Shown piece after piece: positions 33,336 to 43,484 of a stretch of 64,000 bases of DNA (the first letter of the stretch is position 1; each line of letters begins with the position of its first letter). The stretch lies in assembly GCA_015501055.1 (NCBI GenBank), contig JADNYV010000164.1:17115-81114 (forward strand), given 5' to 3'. Under the pieces are notes generated by a model. It was not told where the DNA came from and ran no database searches. It was given only the letters and a program-made list of their open reading frames with translations. The position numbers were made by a program, and so were the translations under genes. The DNA is from Mucidula mucida. Taxonomy: Eukaryota; Basidiomycota; Agaricomycetes; Agaricales; Physalacriaceae.

Positions 33336-34853
33336 TTAAGCATAGACCTTCTCCTTAAATCCGGGCAAAATGGTCGCCGTCTTGTCCTCCACACTCTCCC
33401 TATACCCCGCCTTCCTCTGCCACTTTTGCTTCGCAAATGTCCATTCTACATCCGCGTCTTTAGCATCAAGTCCATAATTTCAAGGGAATAAAGACGTACC
33501 CTCCATAGTCGGGACGGGATTGCCACTCTTCTCAAAGTCGTTCTCTGTGTACCCTTCGCGCTGAAGGACAGGCGACTCTTTCACCGTGGCAAGAACGACA
33601 TCGTTATGCGGTCTCGAGAAATACAGGAGACCTAGTCGATCGACGTGTTGCTGGTCTTTCGGTGGGATAGTCACCCTGCGTTGAAGCCCGTTCAGCTTCA
33701 GATTCGCCTGGTTAGATAGACACTCACCGATGAATAGTACTCTTCACATAGCCACCAGTCAGAAACTGCAGCGCATCACAGGCATTCACCGTCAACGTCG
33801 CGTCTTGAGGCTGCACCCACTTCCACTGGTCAGTGTCGTGGTACCGGATCTGTAGGCCAGCGACAGGTTGCCGGAAGAGCAGCGTGAAGCTCCCGAGATC
33901 GGTATGTCCTGGAACCCAGGATTTGAGAAGGGCAGTTTCCGCTTCCGTATATTTGCTGTATTTCATGTAGCGAAGATGATCCTAGCAGGCATATTTACGA
34001 TGGCGAAGACAGAGCAAGGAAGGGGCACATACCTCGCTCTTAACTTGATATTGATGTAATTTAGTGAAGTAATCTTCGGGAAGTTCCAGCGCGATAGCGA
34101 GAAGAACTAGGAGCGGGTCGAGGACTTCGGAATGGAGGGCCTGATGAATGTGTAGGTGTATGAAATGTACGATTGCTCTTGAAGAGACGTACGCGAGCAA
34201 ATTCTTCAACCTCACCGATATTTTCTTGGATAACGGTGGGATGGTTCTGCGAAAAGTCTCCGTTGAACTCTGCGGGTACCGTTAGGACGCCGGGACGGAA
34301 TGGGATAAACACGCACTGGGAATGTTGTATACCTCAACGCGATCGCGAAGCCCAGTCTCTGGATCCAGACTATCGTCGACATCAACTTGGTTCCTACGTA
34401 CAAACCGAGGAAGTCACCCACATTCTCCGTCCAGCAGGAACGTATCCGTTGAACTTTCCCTGGTCTGAGTTCATCGTCAACTCAACTCCTAAGAATGTGT
34501 GAAGTTTAACGCACCAAGCCCCTCCGGCACATATTTCAACTTCTCCTCCAAGGGAAGTTCATAGAACCGTTTCCCCAAGTGAAACTGCCTATCCACGCGT
34601 GCTTGAGAGATATTGAAGTTTTTGACGTAGAAGAAGCCTTTCTCGCGGACGGCATTAATGAGCGTTTTCGCGAGGTCCTTGCGTCCTTCTGGGGTGGAAT
34701 AGAGGCTTAGGTCGATAGTGATGAGGTCCGCCCAATCGAGGGGCTCCTACGCATGCGGACCAGAAGTCAGTAACCACAGGAGACCAGAAGAGAATATGAA
34801 AGACGAACTTTGGTCTCGCGGACATAATCGAACGATCCAAATTGGGCTACCAT
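33336..34853 (-). CDS. 2-oxoglutarate/Fe(II)-dependent dioxygenase, isopenicillin-N-synthase-like
   Basis: Nine exons (34809-34853, 34515-34746, 34422-34464, 34317-34369, 34193-34269, 34033-34140, 33728-33981, 33500-33675 and 33336-33445) join in frame into 365 residues. The N-terminal domain (IDLSLY, EKGFFYVKNFNIS, ELPLEEKLKY) is typical of the DIOX_N part of this superfamily. The C-terminal jelly roll has GHTDLGSFTLLF, giving the iron-binding His and Asp, then TIHRVTIPP with the distal His, and RLGLLYFSRP, whose Arg and Ser usually bind 2-oxoglutarate. It oxidises an unknown small molecule in the cytosol, coupled to decarboxylation of 2-oxoglutarate. A TATA box lies 46-52 bases upstream. 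The gene straddles the edge of the duplicated block. Confidence 0.9.
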
Positions 34854-34898
34854 AATCAAAAGTTGGGGAAGGAGGAGGGGTCAATAAAGATGGGAGAG

Positions 34899-34905
34899 TT
34901 ATATA
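34899..34905 (-). promoter_or_regulatory. TATA box of the dioxygenase gene
   Basis: TATATAA on the minus strand lies about 46-52 bases upstream of the ATG at 34853, followed by a pyrimidine-rich leader. Confidence 0.5.
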
Positions 34906-34967
34906 CTTGTGAGACGCGTCGGTGATGATAATGATAAGCACGAGGATCGATAATGCGATGAGGTCAT

Positions 34968-35037
34968 CCGAGTACCGTTGCCGAGACGTTCATGGTCTGT
35001 GTTCGGCGACATTACCTGGGCCTGCCGTCCGGAGACC
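34968..35037 (+). repeat. Inverted repeat, left arm
   Basis: The segment containing CCGTTGCCGAGACGTTCATG and GACATTACCTGGGCCT recurs as its reverse complement at 35,980-36,050 with only a few mismatches over about 65 bases. It spans about 1.08 kb with the other arm. Confidence 0.75.
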
Positions 35038-35979
35038 CAGCTGTCCCGCCAACCCCAGTGCCAACCCAACGCCAACCTCAGTATAATCGGGCGCCAGTCC
35101 AATGAACGCAGGGCGCGCCGAGGTGTTTCAAACGTGTTGAGATCTCCTACCACTGGGTGACCTTGATGCTCAACCTATTCCAGTCAGTGCCCACGGCGCG
35201 TCCTGTCCTCTCATGAGTGGCGTTTTCTAATTTCCACGCTCTCTTCATTCCACATCCTCAACGCGTATCGGCATTGTACTATTTTGTGGCTATGTGTTCT
35301 TAACCTTTTTCTAGCACTTCACATATATGTACTATAGCTTAACCTCCTTATTGTTTGACTGAGAGTTTCTCTGATTGTTGAGTTTATGCAAGGATGACTG
35401 TTAAGTGAGTGCATATAATCCTCTTACTAAACATACTGGCAGCACTCACACATCTCCACCTTACTGAGGTTAGAAATAACATGTTGTGTCAAGGACTCGA
35501 GGCTAATCCTCTTCGAGTGGCTTTAATCATGTGAGTGTTTCTCTCTTGCATTCACGATATCGCGTGCGCGCGTCTTTGGCGCTCATCTTACCTGTCTTTG
35601 GCGCTTTCTCATTCCGTGGACGCGACACGGATCTTCCTGGAGTGTCCTCGGCGTGTTTGCTATGCATACTCAGCATACTCCGTTGCTGTATGTTCTTCCA
35701 GTGCTGCCCCAAACTTGAGACAACTCACAAGCACGTTGTCAAGACCCGCCCATCGTAGTACTTACTTCGTCTCACCTTGTCTCTCTAGAAGATGCTCTCC
35801 TTTCCTTTGTTCAATTTCTTCATCCACCCTTGCGAAACAAGTCTGTCACAATGTATTGGTATGGAGGATGTATGGAGGAGAGCTTGTTTTTGTCCTGCTC
35901 TGAATGCAAGACATTCATTTCTTGATGTTCAGTCGTGCGGGATGGCGGGGCTTGGGCGGGGGCCATGCGCATTACCTAG

Positions 35980-36050
35980 GGTCCGGACGGTAGGCCTAGG
36001 TAATGTCGCCGAAAACAGACCATGAACGTCTCGGCAACGGTATCCGAGGT
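35980..36050 (-). repeat. Inverted repeat, right arm
   Basis: This is the reverse complement of 34,968-35,037. No target-site duplication was recognised outside the arms, so whether this is a transposon or a fold-back duplication is open. Confidence 0.75.
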
Positions 36051-37480
36051 CGGTATGGTGTTAGATGTTTTTCGTTCGAAGAAGCGTCTATGGCGTGCGT
36101 GTTCATATGACTGCAGATAATGTTTATGAATTTGTCTGGAACTGGACGAACGAAGATAGCACGACCGTGTCCGAGATCTCCGCATGATTGATAGGCAAAG
36201 AAAGTGGGCATTGGAAAGTCGAGAGATATATCGTGGAAAATAGCGGTATGTCGAGCTGTACGAAGACCAGTTCGCGTTCGTTTTGAAGACAGCCGCGGCA
36301 GATCATAGTGGTCGCAAACGAACGCGTCCATCACGTGCAGAACACGCACAAACAGTACGCGCCTGGACCTGCTTGGTTAATCAGGTCGCCGTTTCTTTGC
36401 GATACTCGAAAGACTAGAAAGTCATGATCACATCATAAGTCTTTGTGCGGTCGCCATTCCCAGCGTTGATGACGCCACAGGGTCAAAGGGACTGCTGAAT
36501 CAGAGCAAGCCGAGGAATCGGTGATACCTAAGAGTGCGAGTACGCGGTCTTTCGCACATAGTCACTGTCAATTGCACGCCCTGCACGAGACGGATATCAG
36601 GCGGAGATATCGCTGCATTTCTGTTATTATGACGCGTTGCACTCGTGTAGCACCGTCAACGGTCAGAATGAGACGGCAGACGTGGGTATCGTCAAGTACG
36701 TCTGGAAGACCATCGTTGAACTAAAGGTCACTCTCTACCATGGCCTAATTCGCGTTCTTCGTTTCGTTTTCGCACGCTCCGATTTCCATTTAACGATGAT
36801 ATATTTTTAGTCACTTCTACACAGGCACCTTCAGCTCTTGCGCATGCCATCGATAAATCTCTAAAATCGAGGCGCCCCGTCTATCTACCTTCCCAAGCTG
36901 GTTGTCCAAAATATTAAGAACAGCGGGGATATCGGCCTCCATGTTGTTGCCGTTTACTGCTGGTAGAAGGAGGTTCGCATACACCTGCCCAAGAATCGAG
37001 GCCTCCTCCCAGAACATGAGAGACGTGAAGGTCTTTGGCATCATCTCAAGAACGAGTGTATCCCTCCCTGCCCTGCGTAGGTACCGTGGGTTCAGTAAAC
37101 TGAGAGGCGGGCAGGCGAAGAAGACTCACCAACGATGATTGAAGAGCGCCCCGCCGTGAGGACCGATAATTGCACGAACGTTTTCGTGGAACCAATGAAT
37201 CAAGGCTTGCTGGGACTGGAATGTCTTCTCATGGAAAAGGACGAGTTCTTCGCCTTGTCCACGCTCCTCCAGCTTCGCTTCAATGGCGACAAGAAGCTCG
37301 TCTTCGTCGATGACACGTCGGCCACCGTTGGAGACGCCGCCGTGAGAGCGACTAGCGTAAACAATCTACACAAAGTATGTCAATCGGGCCTCCGGCGAGA
37401 GCAGTGTTCTCACTTTTTTACGCTGATCAAGTGGTATTGACTGCCCCAATCCAAACGTCTCGAGTGCGGCCCCGCAATTT

Positions 37481-37870
37481 GGCCGTGGCCGCTACCGTGC
37501 ATGCACGGTAGCGGCTCACGGCCGCACGGTAGCACAGCCACAGCCCAAGTTGCGCCACCTTCCACGTCCCCAGGAGCATCTATTTTCAAGCGGATGAGTT
37601 ATGCGTCGGCTATAAAATGTATCAATGAACACATCTTGGTAGCAAAACTTTGTGTGGTCAGACCAAAAATCACCAAGAATGAGCAAAGTTTTTCTGGTGG
37701 CCGCTACCGTGCGCACGGTAGACCCTGCACGGCCCACGGTTGCACGGTACTCACGGCAGCGGCCACGGTCGTCTGCACGGTAGCGGCCACGGTACTCTTA
37801 CGTCACGCACGGTAGCGGCAGTAATGCGAACACGGTAGCACGGTAGCACGGTACTCGCACGGTAGTGCTC
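37481..37870 (+). repeat. GC-rich palindromic repeat, left
   Basis: Many copies of CACGGTAGCGGCC and its reverse complement occur here, including the perfect palindrome CCGTGCATGCACGG at about 37,496. They form strong potential hairpins. An interruption of about 160 bases lies at 37,535-37,695. Confidence 0.8.
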
Positions 37871-38149
37871 ACGGGCGTGACAAGCGCGTGACAGCATGTT
37901 ACACCTGCGTTACCGTTTGACTTTTGGATCTTCCTAGAATTACTCGTTGATGGTCCTACATCAATGAATATATGTCCAGGGATATGTATACCGCTGTTTG
38001 ATACTCCGAATGTCACGAAGAAATCTCCGCTATTCCCTCCGGAGTTCTAATGTCCTTTTAATCGTTGGGAATGCTCCTGGCAGACTGGTTAGATCCAATC
38101 CGGACCCTCCGTATGCCTTAATCATTCCTGATACTACGGATTCCACTCA

Positions 38150-39060
38150 CATGTCGCCCCCCGCTTCCATTTGCCAACCCGCTGCCGGTGGCACCAATTG
38201 CACGTACTTACTGAAGGAATCAGAGCCTGACACATGTGTCCGATGATCCATGCTTTTTGGCCAGCTTCTTCGGCAGCTTGGAGTTTTTGGACTGCAAAGG
38301 CCATTATGCCATTGGGGTCAGGACTGGTAGTGACGTTGAGAACAGCGTAAATTGATACAGGCATGCAACAAGGTACTGCTGCTCGTCCGAGTCGTATATC
38401 CAGAGACTAAGGATGAGGCATCAACGGCCAGGACAAGGGAATACGAGGGAAAGCTGGCTTTAGATTGTACCAGTACACGGTATTCAGCGAAATTATACTT
38501 TATCGCAACTCAGTCAGACGATGACGAGAAGAGGAACTAAAGATATACCCTAAATTTGTTCCTGGTGCGACCACAGAGTAGCTTCCAGAGTGATACTTCA
38601 GCTGCTTGGCGGCCGTGGCGTTGATCCAAGGCGCCCACTCGGAACTCGCTGCCTCAAAAACATATTGTGCATCGTAACCCGTCGCATCAGCAGCTGGGGT
38701 GTCACTTGTTGAGAAGTTGTTTGCTGGAGCAGCCTCACTGGTAGTCAAATAAGTAGCCACAAATGAAACAATCACTGTCACTTACCGTAGTAACAAGTTG
38801 TCTCAAAGGACAAGAAATATAATAATCGGGAGACAAGGGATCACAAGCTACAGACTCAGTTTTGGCAACTAACACGTGAAAAGCATAACCAGGATATGAG
38901 ACACCCCGACCGGCGACAAGCGCTCTCCAGTCCGTGGTGTCCCGCCTCATATCGGCGAGCCATTGATGCCAACCATGCGCGACCCAGGCATAGCCTGCAC
39001 ATGGATCCGTCTGTATCCCGCTTGTATGTACTTCCGCACCTTGATTTCTGATCGCCCACC
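38150..39060 (-). pseudogene. Sphingomyelinase-like phosphoesterase fragment
   Basis: Minus-strand exon-like pieces are at about 38,780-38,950 (MRRDTTDWRALVAGRG), 38,545-38,735 (YDAQYVFEAASSEWAPWINA, then KYHSGSYSVVAPGTNL), about 38,480 (IISLNTVYWYNL) and 38,230-38,345 (TSPDPNGIMAFAVQKLQAA, then GQKAWIIGHM). They follow the order of secreted acid-sphingomyelinase-like calcineurin-type phosphoesterases between the metal-binding GNHD and the GHM motif. Introns of about 48-50 bases are still present, so the capture was from DNA and not from mRNA. The N-terminal metal-binding part and the final GHTH part are missing, and a one-base shift lies after GHM. A product would not be expected to be active. 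Confidence 0.7.
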
Positions 39061-39605
39061 CGGGGATCGCGCTTGCTCTTGCGCTCGCGACTTATGCTGC
39101 AGGCTGTGGAATATCAGGATCAGCATTGGCGTGGTGGAGTCTCACCCACAGCAGCAGGAGAGAGGGTACGTGAAGGCTCCCATGATCGGTGGAGCAGAGC
39201 AGGACCAAGTTGATGGAAAGGAGACCTTTCATCTCTGTCTGGTGCGTGTGAGGGCGGCGGCAGATAGAAACTTGGTCCTGCTGGAGCGCCGAGAGCATTT
39301 AACGAGTTCGTATTTTACGAGGGTGACCTTGCGGCAGTGCGTTACATCGCCGAGAACAGTAGAAGACGTGCTTGCAATGGTACGGGTGGAACCGAGGGGA
39401 CTTGCAATGGAAAATACCATATTAAAATTAGAGAAGAAAGCTATGCTGTATGCACCACAGGCTAGTAAAGAAGGAAACGAGATATATCCAAGGTGTTAAT
39501 AGACGTGTCGTGATAGATGCTGGCGAGTGAGAGTCAAGACGGGATCGCCCCATAACAGTGTTACGCCTTCAAGTCACAGTGTGACCACATCTTCGTAACG
39601 CTGCG

Positions 39606-39722
39606 TGCCACGGTAACAGGGTCCATCACGGCAGTGATGCACGGTAATGATGCACGGTAGCGGCCACGGTAACGGTAGCGGCCACGGTAGCGTGCACGGT
39701 AGCACGGTAGCGGCCACGGCAC
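39606..39722 (+). repeat. GC-rich palindromic repeat, right
   Basis: This array has the same CACGGTAGCGGCC words as at 37,481-37,870 and lies just inside the right end of the inserted element. Confidence 0.8.
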
Positions 39723-40872
39723 TTTTGTGGTGCCCTCTCGAGTGTCTTCAGAGATAGCCAGGGATGAACAAGCGGCGCCCGACAAGAGAAAATGACCATC
39801 TGAGCTCCAAGGTCGTGTTGATTGTGATGCATCCGCTCGGCCTCGTAGCCCAGCATCTTCCACATCTCCAATATGGGGCCGCTAGGCTTCCTACCCGTAA
39901 CAACATCGCCATGAGACCCTAGTAAAAGATGCGAACCTTGACCGACGATATGCCTGATTTGATTTGAATATCAGACGCAAGGAAATTGTTGCATACACAC
40001 GTGACACGGTCGAGGAAGTGCTGAAACGACCAAGAATCCGGGGAAGTCGCGATGAGCAGTGTGTCAATGGGATACGCCGTTTCGTACTCCTCGTGAGTGA
40101 GCTCTGTGCGGTTTGACAGAATCTCCAAGCCAGACGTGGATACACCGTCGCTCATGCATGCTAGGTCGTTCCAGGAATCGGCTGGAGGATCACCTCTATA
40201 CGTGGCATTGCCGATGATCTGATATCATAATGAATAGAAGCAGCCGGCAAGTTGGAAAGAGAAGGTACTACGTACGATATTCTGGCCCGTTTGGCCGCGA
40301 TAGCAGACGAAGTCTTCCTCTTCGCATAGTGCGGCGCGTTCGCGGATCCCGTCGACAAGGCGAACCCACTGTTTGGCGTCGCTAGCTCGCAAAGGCGAAA
40401 AGATGGGCATACGGAGGCGGAAGTCTGGGTAGAGCAGTTCCTCGCCATAAAGAGCTCCGTAGGTGCGTTGAGCGACGCAAGGTGCATAGTATTGAGGCGT
40501 AGTTGGATGGCATTCGGTGATCGCAGAAGGAGTCCATCGTGGTGACTCTGCCGCTTCGCGCGACGGGCTCATTACCCATATGAGATCCCGAAGAGCATCC
40601 ACCGATGTCGGTTGCGTTTCAAAGTACTGATAATGCAGGTCATGGATCCGCTGTCGTGTCGCCCGGTCGAGTCCAGCTCTGAGGGAAAGTGTAAACAGAA
40701 CGACGATGATGAAGGCAGAAATAAAGTAGATTGAGAGGCGCCGTCTGCCACTCCGCAATTGGAGATTGGACCGAATAGCAGCCTCTGAGGCTGATTCGCT
40801 GAAGTAGATAGATTTGTATGCGTGCACCGTTCGAATCCATGGCCAGGGAGTAGTGGACCGAGAAAGCATCAT

Positions 40873-41735
40873 GATAGTGTGTATGAGAAGTGAGGCGGTC
40901 AGCACTGAACGCACTTTTTGTCGTTATCGTGAAGCCCGGCATCAGACTACGCCATCATACGCGTCCACAACGATAATCCCCGTTTTCTTGCACTGCCTGG
41001 CGTAGAATGAAAACATCAAGGGACCTCAGACCTGACCATCTAAACGGTTTCAAGACACCGAAGGTGCAGTCAGTCAAATTAGTTCAAGTTCGCGTTCGAG
41101 GTGGTTGCTTTCTTCGGTGTACGAGTATCCGCCAAGGAGCGGGAGGTTCGTACCGTCGGATAGCACAGGAAGCGCGAGCCTCGGAGAACTTAATGCAAAG
41201 GGAAGACGCGGTCACGAATAACCGCAGGCATCGCAAAGTGCATAGGATTCATCACCGACGAGATGATGGAAGTAGTTACTTCCAGGTAGCAACTCGTCTG
41301 GACATCTTCTGGTAGTCATCAAGTTTCCCTCACGCCGTAGATGGCCGGGAGGGCGATCCCCTAGATCCAAGGCCTGGAGCTAGCAGAAGAGAATGTAGTC
41401 GCATCTTATCGAAGCGTAGTCGTATGTTGCGACGTCTCATGATGAAGCATAGAAAGAGAAAGAGTGGATCTGCATAATAGTGGGAACGTGCGAAAGAAAT
41501 ATCTATTTGCTCGTGTTATTTTTGGTTGCCTAATCTCCTTATCTTCAGCGTCTGTGTATGCTGGCTTGCCACCTGACTGTCCAAAGGTACAATTACTTTA
41601 TGATGGTCCATGGCGGTGCCATTGGGGAAGCTACATCTTATAATTAAAGAGTCGGGCGCTGAGGGCTAAATGTTTTATTGAACGCGCATATGCGTACGTG
41701 AGTGGCGACTACATCGTCTAGCTCCCTGCTCTTGA
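40873..41735. other. No gene recognised
   Basis: A plus-strand frame of 102 codons at 41,007-41,315 starts with an ATG, but its composition is not convincing and nothing is recognised. The rest has short frames only. Confidence 0.35.
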
Positions 41736-42499
41736 CTACGTGGGGATATTTTGACTGAGAAATGTCCTAAGTGAATCTGGAACCGTATCGCACGTTTGTT
41801 CGCCATGCGCGTCCCAGACCAAGTCTTGATGAAGATTAAGTTCGAGATGCTCAGACAGGCTGTTTCCCAACTCATGAAACGACAACTTCACCTCCGGCGA
41901 ATTCTCCGGCGTCGCGACCAATCTAACTTCGTGACCCTCGAAACATAAAGTTGATAGCGCAGTGCCGCAAAGATGACCGCAGAACATGGCCATCTCAGTC
42001 TACCATCAAGTGTCCCAAGAAGTTCAAAAGAGACTCTCACATCAGCGGCTAAGAATTCTTAGTGAGTTCGGTTGCAGACATACTTATGGAAAGAGAATGA
42101 CAGACCCGGTTGAAATGGAGGCTCCTTCTTGTGACGTTCAATCGATAGCTGCATTAGCTGTCCGGAGGTAGGCTCGGCTTTCATTGTCAGCCAGCTAACA
42201 CTAACACCAGGCCCCACAAGAGCGGTGTCTCGGATTTTGAGGGCAATCATTGACACGACACTCGACTGGCCTGTTTCGACTAATTCTGTACATATTGTCT
42301 TCATTGCATCGGAGAATTCTCGCCCATAGTCACCCAGACCAACTGGAACGTTCCCCACCAAGGGCTGAGTAGTCTGATGCTTCGTTCTATGAGCCAGATT
42401 GGCTGACGATCCGGTGCCAGTAGCATTGTACTGTAGACTACCAGATCCAGTTTCATCCATGGCCGGCGATTCGAGTAGAGGATAAGTTGATTGTTCCAT
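41736..42499 (-). CDS. Uncharacterised two-exon gene model
   Basis: A frame from the ATG at 42499 (MEQSTYPLLESPAMDETG) is open for 146 codons to 42,059. It contains LVGNVPVGLGDYGREF and SSVVSMIALKIRDTA. A second frame at 41,736-41,993 holds CFEGHEVRLVATPENSPEV. They could be exons of one gene, but no clean splice pair joins them. I do not recognise the product. Confidence 0.3.
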
Positions 42500-43484
42500 G
42501 GTCAGAGCAATAGCGGATGTGGAAGGTGCTTTCTTCGTTGAACCGGGATCCTTTCATAGTTTGGACGCATAACCGCGCGCCTCTTTCCTGCATTCTACAG
42601 CAGTCGTCGCATTCTATCTACATAACCTCTCATCACAATAAGCCTCGAGGCCAGTAAGCGCTTGTCCATCAAAACGACAAGGCAGTGGCGTAACGGCTAC
42701 GCATCACTGTCTCAATGGTCTGCGTTCTGAGAAACGGTAGGAATGAGAATAATTTTGACTCGCTTGTGGTAACTGATGTCACAGTGTTTTACATGGAATT
42801 GAGGTGTTGTACGAACAGAAATACATCTGCAGTGGAGAAACACCATTACGATGATCTTGGATGGCGCCACACTGTCTGGCATAGGATCCAGGATGGCATA
42901 AGAGACGTCTTAGTAGCCACGAAAGACCTTCACCATCGAAAAAATGAAGACCACCGGCGTCCGCGAAAATCACTGTTCCTCACGCGCCGCCTGAAGTAAG
43001 TGATTCCATTATTGAAGGATTCTATTCAAATAGGGGCATCAGGGCCCTGTATAACCGCGGTCAACGTCGAAGAACGAACAACAAAAATTGCACATACTGC
43101 TCTTCGCCTATGAGCTGCGTAGCGCGATCAGTAGTGGCCGCCAGAAAGATGAGTTAATGGCGTATGAATGGCTGCAGTGGTCATCCTCTGTGTAATGTGT
43201 CCGACCCGTAAAGGCATCCGGTAAAGGTGATACAGGCCCAGCAACAGCCGTTTCGCGGGACGGTGTCCTGAGTACGAACAGGCGAACGGTTTCCTACGGC
43301 GCTACCGTCTGGGTATCCACGTTCCTGCGTAGCCTAGCTGAGTCTAACTCCAGAAAGGAAAGCCTGATGACAATGAGTGGTCGTGGTGCACCACGTCCAC
43401 TATCGATCTCGAGGTCCGGGTTTTCGTCGAGGTGGCTCAGAGAAGCGTAAGTAGGTGTGTTGTGATTGCGATGGCGGAGTTCTA
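42500..43484. other. No gene recognised
   Basis: Short frames on both strands; the longest is 94 codons at 42,715-42,999, without a recognisable feature. Confidence 0.35.

Larger units (their letters stand above)
25396..33780 (+). repeat. 8.4 kb segmental duplication, right copy
   Basis: This is the direct repeat of 8,344-16,780 with the same gene order. It retains intact fam3, fam4, gene Y and dioxygenase, and is therefore probably the parental copy. Gene Z is worse preserved here than in the left copy. Beyond 33,780 the dioxygenase gene continues normally, whereas the left copy breaks into family X sequence. Confidence 0.9.
34860..36815. other. No firm gene; contains a long-arm inverted repeat
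   Basis: Only short frames are seen apart from a minus-strand frame of 117 codons at 35,996-36,349, whose last part lies inside the inverted repeat. The stretch 35,160-35,520 is AT-rich and has no coding signal. Confidence 0.35.
37467..39735 (-). mobile_element. Terminal-inverted-repeat element with captured gene pieces
   Basis: A 2,269-base insertion lies in an exon of the GT61-like gene. It is flanked by a 9-base direct repeat TCTCGAGTG at 37,458-37,466 and 39,736-39,744. Its ends are imperfect inverted repeats of about 34 bases, 27 of which match. The inner part (GTGCCGTGGCCGC then TACCGTGC, or its GGCCGTGGCCGC equivalent) is identical from the sixteenth base on. Next to each end are GC-rich repeats of CACGGTAGCGGCC-type words. 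The centre carries spliceable fragments of a sphingomyelinase-like gene. No transposase is encoded. A 9-base target duplication with gene capture is characteristic of Pack-MULE elements, but KDZ- or hAT-like origins cannot be excluded. Confidence 0.8.
36817..40872 (-). pseudogene. GT61-like glycosyltransferase, split by an insertion
   Basis: Exons are 40276-40872, 40001-40218, 39736-39953 continuing at 37414-37457, 37130-37365 and 36817-37072. Omitting the insertion and one copy of the 9-base target duplication gives 1,569 bases, exactly 523 codons. The N-terminus has a single membrane anchor (LSIYFISAFIIVVLFTLSL) after a short basic tail, as in type II Golgi enzymes. Further on are SWSFQHFLDRVT, IFSCRAPLVHPWLSL, SRSHGGVSNGGRRV and VRAIIGPHGGALFNHRW. 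This order and the GPHGGALFN motif are typical of the GT61/DUF563 glycosyltransferases. Everything except the insertion is open, so the break looks recent. The acceptor and the sugar are unknown. Confidence 0.85.

Noticed and set aside
34371..34421. Short frame reading through the third dioxygenase intron (MWVTSSVCT)
   Set aside because: It ends in a stop, whereas removing a 52-base intron restores the family sequence RRILDPETGLRDRVEVY.
37481..37870. GC-rich array considered as telomeric repeat or CRISPR-like array
   Set aside because: Units are irregular and palindromic, without constant spacers, and lie inside a defined insertion within a gene.
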